Positions 6,432 to 15,287 of a stretch of 64,000 nucleotides of DNA are shown here, piece after piece. Numbering within the stretch: position 1 is the first letter of the stretch; the number at the start of each line of letters is the position of its first letter. The notes under the pieces were generated by a model, which was given only the letters and a program-made list of their open reading frames with translations, was not told the DNA's origin and searched no databases. The translations under genes were made by a program, and so were the position numbers. The DNA is from CAYLJJ01 sp964384025 (GTDB taxonomy: Bacteria > Myxococcota_A > Bradymonadia > UBA7976 > UBA1532): the NCBI GenBank assembly GCA_964384025.1, contig CAYLJJ010000001.1:171511-235510 (forward strand). The letters run 5' to 3'.

Positions 6432-9365
6432 TTACCTCAACTCCAAGCGGTGATAGCCCGCCTCCAGAGAGAGCAGCTCTCCGTTTGGGGTCATCACCTC
6501 CAAGCCCTCCGCTTCAGGGGCCTCGATGCGCAGATCTCCATCTGGCTCTAGGATCACCGAGACTCGCCCTCCAAAGCTGGGAGCGTTCTCCAAGCGGAGG
6601 CCCTGCTCCCACCATCCAGGGAGGATGCCTCCCAAGATGCGCAGGCGCCCACTCAAGCGACCCTGCTTATCAGGCAGCTCACAGATGATGGCGTTACGGA
6701 TCAGCTGAAGAGCCATCCCCAGACCACCCACGCAGGGCTCACTGCGGCTCAAGCGACGTCCTGGACGGTGCCCCTCCAGGACTCGAGGAGCTTGGCGCTG
6801 GATTGGTCCCACTTCGCGGAAAGTACAACTCTTTCGGTCCATTCCATGACTGATCAGACCCAGAAGCCCAGTCCAGAAGATCTCTCGACGGCCCGCGCGA
6901 AGAGCATTAAGCAGATAGCCCACCCCATAGAGGGGATCGATATCATCGCCCGAGCCCCAACCATTAAAGCGAGGCAGCGCGAAGTAGAGGCGCTGATTCT
7001 CTTCAACCCAAGCATCGATGAGGGCCGCGCGTGGGTCTCCTGGAGCGAAGAAGTCCACCGGATCAAGGAGCCCACAGGCCATGAGCTGATAGTAATCTCC
7101 GGGATCATCTCCCCCGGTGTGTAGAGGTTGGTGGTCCTCCTGGCGTACCGCGTCAAAGGCGCTTAGGATCGCTTCACGATAGCTCTCCGCCGCGCGCCCC
7201 CAATCGGGACGATTGAGGAGCAGGGCCAGCTCTCTTAGACCGACTTGGTTGATGGCGTTGACGTAGATGCTCTGAGTGGAGAAGTCTAGATCTCCCCCAT
7301 AACGAAAAGGGGGCAGGAGACCTGGGAAAATCCGCCAGCCCCCCTCTTCTAGCGCTCCCGTGGCCCCCTCGGTCTTGCTCCGCTCCTCCTGAAGCCACTC
7401 CCCCAAACCCTCCAGGCGTTGACGCTCTTTTGATTCTAAAACCTCAGGACCCTGACCCGCGAGCCGAAGGAGGCGTTGAAGCTGCCAAGGGCTGAGGCCA
7501 TTTCTAAGATCATGGAGGGGGTGACTCTTGGAGAGATGACTCTCCTGGAGGTAGCTGCTGCGGAAGGTTCGGAGGGCCAAATCACAGTGCCCCCACTGCG
7601 CCAGCCCAGCGAAGAGGAAGTCCTCCTCCAAGCCAAAGATATCGTCGTTATAGACCGAGGGGAAGAGGCCATAACAGACTCGATCCCCCTCCTGAACAAA
7701 GAGAGCGGCCTGGGCCAGTAAGCGACGCATGAGGTTGTGCCAAGGCTCAGGAAGCGCAAAGGCCGCGCCGACCCCCAACACGCCATCAGTGTGCGCTAAG
7801 AGCCGCTGTCGAGCGCTCTTCCAATCTGGGAGCACCTCAAGGAGCTGCTCCGATCCCTCTGGGCTTAGAGGCAGGATCATCTGAAGGTTAAGCCGCTCTT
7901 TGGGCTTGAGCTGAAGGCTCCGGCTCAGGCGCAGCTCAGGCGCTGTCTGCTCCTGCCTCCAGTCTCCCTCCAGGCGAGCGCAGAATCCCTCCTTCTCCCA
8001 GAGCAGGGTCCAGCCTCCCTCGCGAAACAGCTCCGGCTCAAAGGGAAGCGGAGAGAGATCATCTCTAAGCGCCCAGCCGAGCTGAAGGCGGCCCTCTTGG
8101 GTGCTCTCGCTCAGGTTGTCTAACTCGCTCCAGATGGAGAGGCAGGGCTTTGGTTCAGGATCGACCAAGAGCCGCTGTCTCCAACGCAGCCCCCCAAACT
8201 CCAAGCTGCGTTCAAGCGCAGGGCAGTCAACCTCAGATTGTCGCCTCCAACCCTCCCTTTCGCCCAGACGTTGCCCTTTCCAGGCAAAGGCCAGTTGTAG
8301 GCTACGGGAGTGCAGGCCATTTCGCTGGATAGAGAGATCGCCTCCGGGCAAGAGGCCCACCCGAGGATCACTCCCAGGGACCCCCAAGCTCAGGGCGTAG
8401 CGCAGAGGCTGGGTGTAGCGCTGCGCGCTTTGAAGATCAAAGCGTCCCAGCTCCTGAAAGCTTAGACCATCGTCCATAAAGGGGGGGCGCTCCTCTCGAT
8501 CACGGCTTTGAGGAATCGAGATGCCCCCCTCTGGAGCTTGGAGCAGGACTCCTCGAAGAGAGAGAGAGTAGGGGCGCCAATCGGGACCCTCTAAACGCAG
8601 TTTCCCCTGTACAGGTTGAGGGAAGCGCCAACCCAAGCGGGTTACTCCTGCGCTGATCCCCGCTTCAGCAACCTCCATATATGCTTCAGCCTCTAGAGGA
8701 AGCCCCTCTAGACTCAGCAGCCCTCGACGCGAGGCCCAGGCTTGGAGCCAAGCTTCACTGCCCGCCGCCCCCAGACGCTCCAACTCTAACTGGAGCCCCT
8801 CGCAGGGCTGACAAAGTTGAAAATAGAGGGCCTCTGAGTCGCTGGCATCCACCCGTGTCCAGGGAGAGCCATCGAAGAGGAGCGGCATCAGCAGCTCCTC
8901 CTCTTTGCCATTTCGTTCCAAGCTAAAGCGACAGGGACTGGGATCGGGACCCTCAATGGCAAGCCAGCGGATCCGTAGACGATCTGGATCCTTGGGACCA
9001 CCACCGCCAGCTGCTTGCTCAATCAAGATTCCCTGCGCCGAGCAGCGTTCCAGCCTGATCCTCAGCTCAGGGCCCTCCTCCGCCGCTCCCCAACCCCAGA
9101 TAGGGCGCCAGCCTGAGGACTCCATCGCCCAGATCCGCAGGCGCTGAGGCTCAAATCCAGGGGTCCAGCCCAAACGTAGACCTTCAAGCGGGAAAGGTGT
9201 CTCCCAACGAACCCCTGCGCGGTGTCGCAGCTTGGGATCAGAGAGGGAGCGGTAGTCGACATGGGACAGCTCAAAGTGAGGTTGGGTAGCGCTGTAGAGG
9301 GCTCCAGGGAAACCCTTGGGATCAAAGCTGCTCGCCCAGATTGTGGGTTTATAGGGCCAGGGCAT
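6432..9365 (-). CDS. Six-hairpin glycosidase-like protein (probable cytoplasmic glycoside hydrolase)
   Basis: The protein has 977 residues and no signal peptide (it starts MPWPYKPTIWASSF), so it is probably cytoplasmic. The N-terminal half is beta-rich with many Trp/Gly strands. The C-terminal half (about 540-900) is helical and has acidic, aromatic loops typical of (alpha/alpha)6 glycosidases: YGLFPSVYNDDIFGLEED, TGGDDPGDYYQ and FNGWGSGDDIDPLYGVGYL. Families with this shape include GH78, GH63, GH94 and debranching-type enzymes; I cannot assign one. The start ATG follows an excellent GAGAGGAG site and overlaps the upstream sodium symporter gene by 17 bases. The pair may import and cleave a small glycoside. 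Identity of the substrate is unknown. Confidence 0.6.
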   Translation of the reverse strand: MPWPYKPTIWASSFDPKGFPGALYSATQPHFELSHVDYRSLSDPKLRHRAGVRWETPFPLEGLRLGWTPGFEPQRLRIWAMESSGWRPIWGWGAAEEGPELRIRLERCSAQGILIEQAAGGGGPKDPDRLRIRWLAIEGPDPSPCRFSLERNGKEEELLMPLLFDGSPWTRVDASDSEALYFQLCQPCEGLQLELERLGAAGSEAWLQAWASRRGLLSLEGLPLEAEAYMEVAEAGISAGVTRLGWRFPQPVQGKLRLEGPDWRPYSLSLRGVLLQAPEGGISIPQSRDREERPPFMDDGLSFQELGRFDLQSAQRYTQPLRYALSLGVPGSDPRVGLLPGGDLSIQRNGLHSRSLQLAFAWKGQRLGEREGWRRQSEVDCPALERSLEFGGLRWRQRLLVDPEPKPCLSIWSELDNLSESTQEGRLQLGWALRDDLSPLPFEPELFREGGWTLLWEKEGFCARLEGDWRQEQTAPELRLSRSLQLKPKERLNLQMILPLSPEGSEQLLEVLPDWKSARQRLLAHTDGVLGVGAAFALPEPWHNLMRRLLAQAALFVQEGDRVCYGLFPSVYNDDIFGLEEDFLFAGLAQWGHCDLALRTFRSSYLQESHLSKSHPLHDLRNGLSPWQLQRLLRLAGQGPEVLESKERQRLEGLGEWLQEERSKTEGATGALEEGGWRIFPGLLPPFRYGGDLDFSTQSIYVNAINQVGLRELALLLNRPDWGRAAESYREAILSAFDAVRQEDHQPLHTGGDDPGDYYQLMACGLLDPVDFFAPGDPRAALIDAWVEENQRLYFALPRFNGWGSGDDIDPLYGVGYLLNALRAGRREIFWTGLLGLISHGMDRKSCTFREVGPIQRQAPRVLEGHRPGRRLSRSEPCVGGLGMALQLIRNAIICELPDKQGRLSGRLRILGGILPGWWEQGLRLENAPSFGGRVSVILEPDGDLRIEAPEAEGLEVMTPNGELLSLEAGYHRLELR

Positions 9366-11127
9366 CTTTCTCCTCTCTCCTGGGCTTATCTGGGCTCATC
9401 TCGCTCCGGTTTCCTTTCAGAGTGAAGTGGAAGAAGGCGATCCCTCCCAGGAGGAACATTGTCCCTGCCAAAGCCAATAACTCCCAGCGACGAGCGAGCC
9501 CCGCTGAGAGAGAGAGGATCGCCCCCTCACAGAAGATCAATCCAGCGGCGATCGCCGCCAAATCCAGCTTGAGCGCTGCGCGATCACGTTGGCGGAGGGC
9601 TTCAGGCAACCGCGCGCGGATCGGCCCCCAAAAACCTGGAGGTCGCACCCGCTCATAAAAATCTTGGAGGCGTTGTGGATCTTCAGGTCGGGTCAGAAGA
9701 GTCACGCTCAGGATCAGAACCCAGCCCAGGCCAAAGAGCAGAAAGAAAGCTTGCCAGTAGGGGCGCTCATTAAAGCCCATCACAAACCAAACCAGATAGG
9801 CCAGGGGAACCCCCATTACATAGGCGAAGATCTCCGCCCAGATGTTGATCCGCCACCAGATCCAGCGCAGCAGCGCCAACGGGAGGATAAAGAGGCCAAT
9901 CACCGAGTTCATAAAGTTCAGCCAATCGGCGTCGATGGTCCCCACCAGGACACGGGCCCAGAGATAGGCAAAACCCATCACCGCCACGGTGGCGAGGCGC
10001 AGAAAGATCAACTGCTCCCGAGGCTTCGCCTGAGGGCGAATATGCCGCTTGTAGAGATCATTAAAGAGCCCTGCGGTCATAAAGTTGAGGAAGGTGTCGA
10101 TGGTTGACATATAGCCTGCCACCACGCCCACCAGGATCAGCCCCAAGAGCCCAGGCCCCGCGAAGCGCTTGACGGTCTCGGTCCAGAGATCTACAGCAGG
10201 GGTCTCTTGAAAGAGCAGCATTCCACCCAGACCGATGAGCAGCAGGGGCGCGACCCTCAGCACCAGGGTCAGCAGGGCGTTAAACATCCGCCCAAAGGCG
10301 GCGTCGGCCTCGCTCCGCGCCGCCAGAGCGCGCTGTACCGCGCTGGATTGGGTGCCCGCGATAGCGAAGAAGCCCATCAGGATCAGGGCCACCAGCGACA
10401 TCGGTTCAACAGACCAGGCTTCACCAAAGAGCGGGCCTGAGGCAGGGGGATAGGGTTGAAGGAACTCTGGGCCTTTAAGAGCCTCAACTCCATCCAGCAG
10501 GGCTTCCAGGCCCCCACAAGCGCCGACGACCGCCGCCGCTAAGAGCACCCGCCCCAACATCAACAGCAGAAATTGCAAGACATCGCTGTAGGCTACCCCC
10601 AGGAGACCAGAGATCATGGTGTAGAGCACCGAGACCCCGCAGAAGACCGCTAAGACAGTATCTTGAGGCCAGTCTAAGAAGGGGGCCATGATCTGAGCGA
10701 AACCTTGCAATACGTAGGCGAGGATCAGACAGGAGGTAAAGAGGGCACCATAGAGCGCAAAGAAGCCTCGAAAGCGCCCTGCAGCGAGGCCCCCGTAGCG
10801 CTCTTCAAAGAGTTGCCCTGGGCTTAAGAGGCGCAGACGACGCCAGTAGCGAGCCCAGATGACCCCGATGGGGAGCCCGATCACAGCGGCGATCCAGAAG
10901 AAGCGGTGGAGAGCGATAAAGGCGCCGGAGGAGATCACCAAGATCCAGAAAGCGTCCGCACCTGCTGCGCTGGCTACATCGGAGAAGCCGATCACCCACC
11001 AAGGCAGGCGCCGCCCCGCCACCAAGTAGTCCTCAGCAGAGCGAAGAGCCCTACGAGAGAACCAGAGGCTGATGCCGATGACGAGCGCCAAATAAACCGC
11101 GATAACCAGCCAGTCGATCCCCTTCAT
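9349..11127 (-). CDS. Sodium:solute symporter (SSS family)
   Basis: The 592-residue polytopic membrane protein opens with WLVIAVYLALVIGISLWFSRR and AEDYLVAGRRLPWWVIGFSD, the hallmark first helices of the SSS family (relatives of the glucose, proline and sialic acid symporters). Conserved later segments are LLGLILVGVVAGYMSTIDT and the helix before it; about 13-14 membrane segments are visible. It should couple sodium entry to import of an organic solute. The gene precedes and overlaps the glycosidase-like gene by 17 bases, so a sugar or glycoside is the likeliest substrate (inference). The C-terminus ends in a short charged cytoplasmic tail. Confidence 0.88.
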   Translation of the reverse strand: MKGIDWLVIAVYLALVIGISLWFSRRALRSAEDYLVAGRRLPWWVIGFSDVASAAGADAFWILVISSGAFIALHRFFWIAAVIGLPIGVIWARYWRRLRLLSPGQLFEERYGGLAAGRFRGFFALYGALFTSCLILAYVLQGFAQIMAPFLDWPQDTVLAVFCGVSVLYTMISGLLGVAYSDVLQFLLLMLGRVLLAAAVVGACGGLEALLDGVEALKGPEFLQPYPPASGPLFGEAWSVEPMSLVALILMGFFAIAGTQSSAVQRALAARSEADAAFGRMFNALLTLVLRVAPLLLIGLGGMLLFQETPAVDLWTETVKRFAGPGLLGLILVGVVAGYMSTIDTFLNFMTAGLFNDLYKRHIRPQAKPREQLIFLRLATVAVMGFAYLWARVLVGTIDADWLNFMNSVIGLFILPLALLRWIWWRINIWAEIFAYVMGVPLAYLVWFVMGFNERPYWQAFFLLFGLGWVLILSVTLLTRPEDPQRLQDFYERVRPPGFWGPIRARLPEALRQRDRAALKLDLAAIAAGLIFCEGAILSLSAGLARRWELLALAGTMFLLGGIAFFHFTLKGNRSEMSPDKPRREEKDALAL

Positions 11128-11220
11128 AAAATCTCTTTATCAGGAAAAGTACAGCTGGACTCTCTTTTTCTCGGAGGGAGCCTGCGAGACTCTAGGAACT
11201 CAAGAGTAGAAGGAGCCCTT

Positions 11221-12084
11221 ATGGAGTTTGCTCAGCCCATCTCAGATCTCATCCGAGCGCGCAGCTCGAAGAGGCGCTATCAGCGACGCGCCCTCTCTTT
11301 GACGCACCAGGAGCATCTTGAGGCGATCTTAGAGGGTGCTCCTCTGGGGCCTTTCGCTTCAGAGACTCGCTTTAAGCTGATGGCTGCTCGAGATGAGGAT
11401 CTCAGCGCCCTGAAAGGTCTGGGGACTTACGGTTTCATCAAGAACCCCTCCGCCTTTATCGTCGGGGCGGTGAGGACAGGCCCCAAGGATATGGAGGACT
11501 TTGGCTATTGCATGGAGCGCCTTATCCTCCTGGCTACAGAGATGGGGCTGGGAAGTTGCTGGTTGGGGGGCAGCTTTAAGCGCAGCGCCTTTACTCAGGT
11601 GATCCAGGCCAGCTCCTCCGAGGAGGTCCCAGCGGTAGTCTCTATTGGTTACCCCACTGACAAGCGCGGCACTTTTGACAAGATCGTTCGTTGGAGCGCG
11701 GGCTCTCATAAGCGCAAACCCTGGGAGCAGCTCTTCTTCTCTTTGGAGTCTGGACAGCCTCTTCAAGCTGAGGAGTTGAGGAGTAAGGCGGAGCCCCTAG
11801 AGGCGGTCAGGCTGGCTCCCTCAGCCTCCAACAAGCAGCCCTGGCGGATCTTTCAAGATCAGGAGGAAACGCTGCATTTCTACCTCAGTCGAACTCCGGG
11901 GTATGGCCGCGATATGAAGTGGATCAAGCTCTCCGATCTTCAGCGCGTCGATATGGGGATCGCGCTCTGTCACTTTGAGTTGAGCTTTCGAGCGGAGGGA
12001 GGAGCAGGAGCTTGGAGTTTAACTCCTCCTGAGAGTGAGCCTGAAAGGTTTGAGTATATCGCCAGTTGGATTCCTCATGCATAG
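11221..12084 (+). CDS. Nitroreductase-fold protein (TM1586-type)
   Basis: The protein has 287 residues from the ATG at 11221, which has an AGGAG site 5 bases upstream. An in-frame extension back to 10906 overlaps the symporter and looks non-coding. The N-terminal half has ARSSKRRYQRRALS, and the middle has RLILLATEMGLGSCWLGGSF, the usual FMN-site segment of nitroreductases. A second half begins with RLAPSASNKQPWRIF. This tandem arrangement matches the putative TM nitroreductase family (Pfam PF14512, from memory). It probably binds FMN and reduces an unknown acceptor. It is transcribed divergently from the symporter operon across 93 bases. Confidence 0.8.
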   Translation: MEFAQPISDLIRARSSKRRYQRRALSLTHQEHLEAILEGAPLGPFASETRFKLMAARDEDLSALKGLGTYGFIKNPSAFIVGAVRTGPKDMEDFGYCMERLILLATEMGLGSCWLGGSFKRSAFTQVIQASSSEEVPAVVSIGYPTDKRGTFDKIVRWSAGSHKRKPWEQLFFSLESGQPLQAEELRSKAEPLEAVRLAPSASNKQPWRIFQDQEETLHFYLSRTPGYGRDMKWIKLSDLQRVDMGIALCHFELSFRAEGGAGAWSLTPPESEPERFEYIASWIPHA

Positions 12085-12294
12085 CTCTAAAGCCCAGCGA
12101 ACAAAAGAAGCCATGGAGCATCTCTATAGCCTCCTCTCTGCACAAGGCACGAGACTGTGTCGCTCATTGAACCGCCCGGATGTTCTGTCCAAGAACTGGA
12201 CGCCTTGAACAGGTCCTTGAAAAAAACAACTGTAAATTCAGGTGCTTATTTTTGGAATACTCCTTGATTTATATCTCGCTGGGAGGTTCAAATA

Positions 12295-12957
12295 ATGCAC
12301 ACTCTTGCTCAACTCAGCCCCAAACAGCGTCCCCGAGAGCGGATGATCAGCAAAGGGCCTCATGCCCTGGAGTCTGTAGAACTGTTGGCGCTCATCTTAG
12401 GGACCGGTCGAGGCGCAAATGAAGACGCCCTGCTCCTGGCTCATCGAATATTGCAGACTCTGGGAAGCTTGGAGGAGCTGGCCCGCGCCTCGATCAAGGA
12501 GTTGGTCAAGATCGCGGGCATCGGGCCAGTCAAGGCGGCTCGAATACGCGCCGCCTTTGAGCTCTGTTTGAGATCGGGTGTCGCTGAAGCCCCTGAAACT
12601 TCAGAGCCCGCACCTGGCCCCTTGGATCTGCTGATGGAGCGGCTCAGCGGTCAAGTCCCCGTCGGGGAGCGAGTCTTGTTGGCCTGCCAAGGTGAGCAGG
12701 ATCCCCTGACCTTAGCTCTGGGGGAGGTGCTGGGAGAGGAGAGCCGTATCGGAAGCTTCCTCGTGCGCCTGATCTCCGCAGGCGATGGGCCCTGGAGCTT
12801 GATCTCTCTGCGGCCAGGGGGGCCTCCTGAGCCCTCAGAACATGTCGCTACAGAACGTTTCCTTAACGCAGCAGCGCTCCTGGGTGTGCCTATCGAGCGG
12901 GTGTTGCTGATGAATGGTCGAGAGCACTGGATCCTGGGCACGGAGGCGGGGGAGTGA
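12295..12957 (+). CDS. RadC-like protein with degenerate JAB/MPN domain
   Basis: The protein has 220 residues, close to RadC length. The N-terminal UPF0758 part is clear: QRPRERMISKGPHALESVEL, then LLALILGTGRG, then a helix-hairpin-helix (VKIAGIGPVKAARI). The C-terminal part aligns with the JAB/MPN domain, but the canonical zinc motif (HxHPSGDPxPSxxD) reads SLRPGGPPEPSEHV, so both histidines and the aspartate are gone. The fold is likely kept but metalloprotease-like chemistry is not. The ATG has a GGGAGG site. RadC's true role is still unsettled in general. It is coupled to the next small gene by a GTGA overlap. Confidence 0.8.
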   Translation: MHTLAQLSPKQRPRERMISKGPHALESVELLALILGTGRGANEDALLLAHRILQTLGSLEELARASIKELVKIAGIGPVKAARIRAAFELCLRSGVAEAPETSEPAPGPLDLLMERLSGQVPVGERVLLACQGEQDPLTLALGEVLGEESRIGSFLVRLISAGDGPWSLISLRPGGPPEPSEHVATERFLNAAALLGVPIERVLLMNGREHWILGTEAGE

Positions 12958-13202
12958 GCCTCCACACTCCTTCGCTCTTGGGGCTCTTGCTTCTCTGGAC
13001 CTGGAGCCTGGATCGCATCGAGCCCCCTTTCGCGGTGCTCTATGATGAGGAGGGTCGAGAGGCCCAGGTTCACCTTCAGCGGCTCCCAAAGGAAGTTCGC
13101 CCTGGAGATCTCCTCAAAACCCTGACAGGCCCCATCCTTCCAGGGCGTAAAGAGCGAGAAGCTGCTTTGCGAGCACGCTTGGAGGCGCTGCTGAGTCCCT
13201 GA
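12954..13202 (+). CDS. Small DUF3006-like protein with N-terminal hydrophobic segment
   Basis: This 82-residue protein starts at a GTG overlapping the RadC-like stop codon by four bases. Residues 5-17 are hydrophobic (SLLGLLLLWTWSL), as in a short signal or anchor. Then LDRIEPPFAVLYDEEGREA and LPKEVRPGDLLK follow the pattern of DUF3006 proteins, which often sit beside DNA-uptake or nuclease genes. The family match is from memory and short. The translational coupling with the RadC-like gene suggests a shared role. Confidence 0.6.
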   Translation: MSLHTPSLLGLLLLWTWSLDRIEPPFAVLYDEEGREAQVHLQRLPKEVRPGDLLKTLTGPILPGRKEREAALRARLEALLSP

Positions 13203-13266
13203 GCGCCCACCTTGACAGCCTGGGCCCATCCTGCTGAACTCTGCGGCTCAAAGATCAGGGGGGAAG

Positions 13267-14766
13267 ATGAGCCTTTTGCGAGCGATATTTTTTCTATTGT
13301 TCTCTACACCGGCGTTGGCGCTGGCGGAGGAGCAGAGCTTAGCCCAGCGGGTAGACGCCGCTTTTGGAGTGGTCGTCGCCAAGATGGCCCATGTGCTCTT
13401 CTGGGTTCCTGTAGAAAGCTTCCCTGTCCCTCTGATCGTCTTGATCCTGATGCTGGGCTCCATCTTCTACACCCTATTTTATGGCTTCCTCAACATCCGC
13501 GCCTTTCGCCACGCCATCGATGTTGTACGTGGGAAATATGATAACCCCGATGATCCTGGGGAGATCTCTCACTTTCAAGCCCTCACCTCAGCTCTCAGCG
13601 CGACGGTGGGATTGGGGAACATCGCGGGGGTGGCGGTGGCCATCGGTGTTGGTGGGCCAGGAGCAGCCCTCTGGATGGTGCTCCTGGGGCTCTTTGGTAT
13701 GTCCGCCAAGTTTCATGAGTGCTCCTTAGCTCAGGTTTACCGCCGCGTAGATGCTGACGGCACGGTGCATGGCGGTCCGATGTATTACTTGGAACAGGGT
13801 TTTCGAGAGATGGGCATCGGGCCTGTGGGCAAGACCTTAGCGGTCATCTTCGCCATCTTCTGTGTCATGGGCTCCTTTGGTGGGGGCAATATGTTCCAGG
13901 CCAACCAGTCCTTCGCCGCTATCAACGCTCAGTTGGGGATGCAGAGCGAATATGCCAGCCTCGGTTTTGGCCTGATTTTGGCGACCTTGGTGGGTCTGGT
14001 GATCATCGGCGGTATCAAGTCGATCGGTCGTGTCACTGAGCGGATCATCCCCCTGATGGTGGGGATCTATCTCTTGGCAGGGGTGGTTGTTCTTATCACC
14101 CACGCTGATCGCATCCCTGTGGCTGTCCAAGAGATGATCGATGGGGTCTTTCAGCCGATGAGCGCCGCAGGTGGCTGGATCGGGGTGATGATACAGGGGA
14201 TCAAGCGTGCGGTCTTCTCCAACGAGGCGGGAGTAGGCTCAGCCGCCATCGCTCATTCAGCAGCTAAGACTGACGAGCCGGTTCGAGAGGGAATCGTGGC
14301 GCTGCTGGGGCCCTTTATCGACACCGTGGTGATCTGCTTTATGACCGCCCTGATCCTCATCGTCTCTGGAGCATACAACAATCCAGCAGCGGGAGAGGGG
14401 GTAGAGATGACTCGTTGGGCCTTCGCCGACACCATCAGCTGGTTCCCTTGGATCCTGGCGATTTCCATCTTCCTCTTCGCGTACTCCACGATGATCTCCT
14501 GGTCCTACTATGGGGAAAAAGCTTGGAATTACCTCTTTGGGCGCTCCAAGAATAATGTGATCATCTACCGTTTCATCTTTTTGGGCTTTGTGGTTCTAGG
14601 CAGCATCTCCAGCTTGAACAATGTCATTGATTTCTCAGATCTAGCGATCCTCTCAATGGCCTTCCCAAACATCCTCGGCGGGATTCTCTTGGCTCCCAAG
14701 CTCAAGGGAATGCTGAACCGCTACTGGGGAGATTATCAGGCGGGGCGCTTCAAGGTCTATAAATAG
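13267..14766 (+). CDS. Sodium:alanine symporter family protein (AGCS)
   Basis: The 499-residue membrane protein has an N-terminal signal-like helix. Hallmark AGCS stretches follow: FQALTSALSATVGLGNIAGV, the GGPGAALWM helix, AKFHECSLAQVYR with GTVHGGPMYYLEQG, KRAVFSNEAGVGSAAIAHSA, and FAYSTMISWSYYGEKAWNYL. It should import alanine or glycine with sodium. The ATG has a strong GGGGGG-AAG site. It follows the small DUF3006-like gene by 64 bases and converges with the next minus-strand gene, overlapping it by 10 bases. Confidence 0.92.
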   Translation: MSLLRAIFFLLFSTPALALAEEQSLAQRVDAAFGVVVAKMAHVLFWVPVESFPVPLIVLILMLGSIFYTLFYGFLNIRAFRHAIDVVRGKYDNPDDPGEISHFQALTSALSATVGLGNIAGVAVAIGVGGPGAALWMVLLGLFGMSAKFHECSLAQVYRRVDADGTVHGGPMYYLEQGFREMGIGPVGKTLAVIFAIFCVMGSFGGGNMFQANQSFAAINAQLGMQSEYASLGFGLILATLVGLVIIGGIKSIGRVTERIIPLMVGIYLLAGVVVLITHADRIPVAVQEMIDGVFQPMSAAGGWIGVMIQGIKRAVFSNEAGVGSAAIAHSAAKTDEPVREGIVALLGPFIDTVVICFMTALILIVSGAYNNPAAGEGVEMTRWAFADTISWFPWILAISIFLFAYSTMISWSYYGEKAWNYLFGRSKNNVIIYRFIFLGFVVLGSISSLNNVIDFSDLAILSMAFPNILGGILLAPKLKGMLNRYWGDYQAGRFKVYK

Positions 14767-15146
14767 AGCTGTTGGGTCCAGTTGATCATCGTTTGATTGA
14801 TCGCCTCAGCGGGGGTCTCCATAAAGGAGATGACAAAACCATCCTCCAACTCTGCAATGCCGATAGAGCGGGGCCTGATGGCGAGGACCTCTGGGTTATT
14901 GAGCTTGGGTCCAAAGCAGAAAATCAGGTTTCGAGCTCCCAGAATCTTTGAGTTCATCTCACCCTGAGGGAGGCCCTGGGTGTGAGCGTGATGATCAAAG
15001 GCAGCGATAAAGACTGCCACAGGATGGGCTCTAACGAGGGCTTTGTAGTGAGCCTGAATCTCATCTAAAAGCTCAAAGCGGCAGGCGCTTCGCTTCAGCT
15101 TGAAGCGAAAAAGGGGGAAACGATCCATGAACTCCAGGCGCTCCAT
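14757..15146 (-). CDS. Conserved protein of unknown function (DUF6858-like)
   Basis: The protein has 129 residues, is soluble and has no signal peptide. Conserved-looking segments are FPLFRFKLKRSACRFELLDE, HPVAVFIAAFDHHAHT, ARNLIFCFGPKL and AIRPRSIGIAELEDGFVISF. These remind me of the family listed as DUF6858, mostly from sulfur- and iron-rich habitats, but I recall this only from memory. The His cluster DHHAHT could bind a metal. It is divergent from fliS and convergent with the alanine symporter, so its neighbours do not reveal its role. Confidence 0.65.
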   Translation of the reverse strand: MERLEFMDRFPLFRFKLKRSACRFELLDEIQAHYKALVRAHPVAVFIAAFDHHAHTQGLPQGEMNSKILGARNLIFCFGPKLNNPEVLAIRPRSIGIAELEDGFVISFMETPAEAINQTMINWTQQLYL

Positions 15147-15237
15147 CGGGCTCCTCTCTGCTCTGTTGTTGGGAGAGAGAGCGCTTCGGCTGCAAAACTG
15201 TGTCAGCCTTCCTCTTCTCTTGGGGAGATCTTTTTCC

Positions 15238-15264
15238 TCAAGTGCTTACAGCTGCGGTCGATAG
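15238..15264 (+). promoter_or_regulatory. Sigma-28 (FliA)-type promoter of fliS
   Basis: A -35 element TCAAGTGC (15238-15245), an 11-base spacer and a -10 element GTCGATAG (15257-15264) match the sigma-28 consensus TAAAGTTT-N11-GCCGATAA at 5 of 8 and 6 of 8 positions. The fliS start codon lies 23 bases downstream of the -10. The same core, GGTCGATAGGA, is found upstream of the flagellin gene. Confidence 0.6.
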
Positions 15265-15287
15265 GAAAGTCGGATTTGGGAGTAAGG

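Noticed and set aside
10906..11220. N-terminal extension of the nitroreductase gene
   Set aside because: It overlaps the symporter on the other strand, lacks a ribosome binding site, and the family N-terminus (MEFAQPISDLI) begins at the ATG at 11221 with an AGGAG site.
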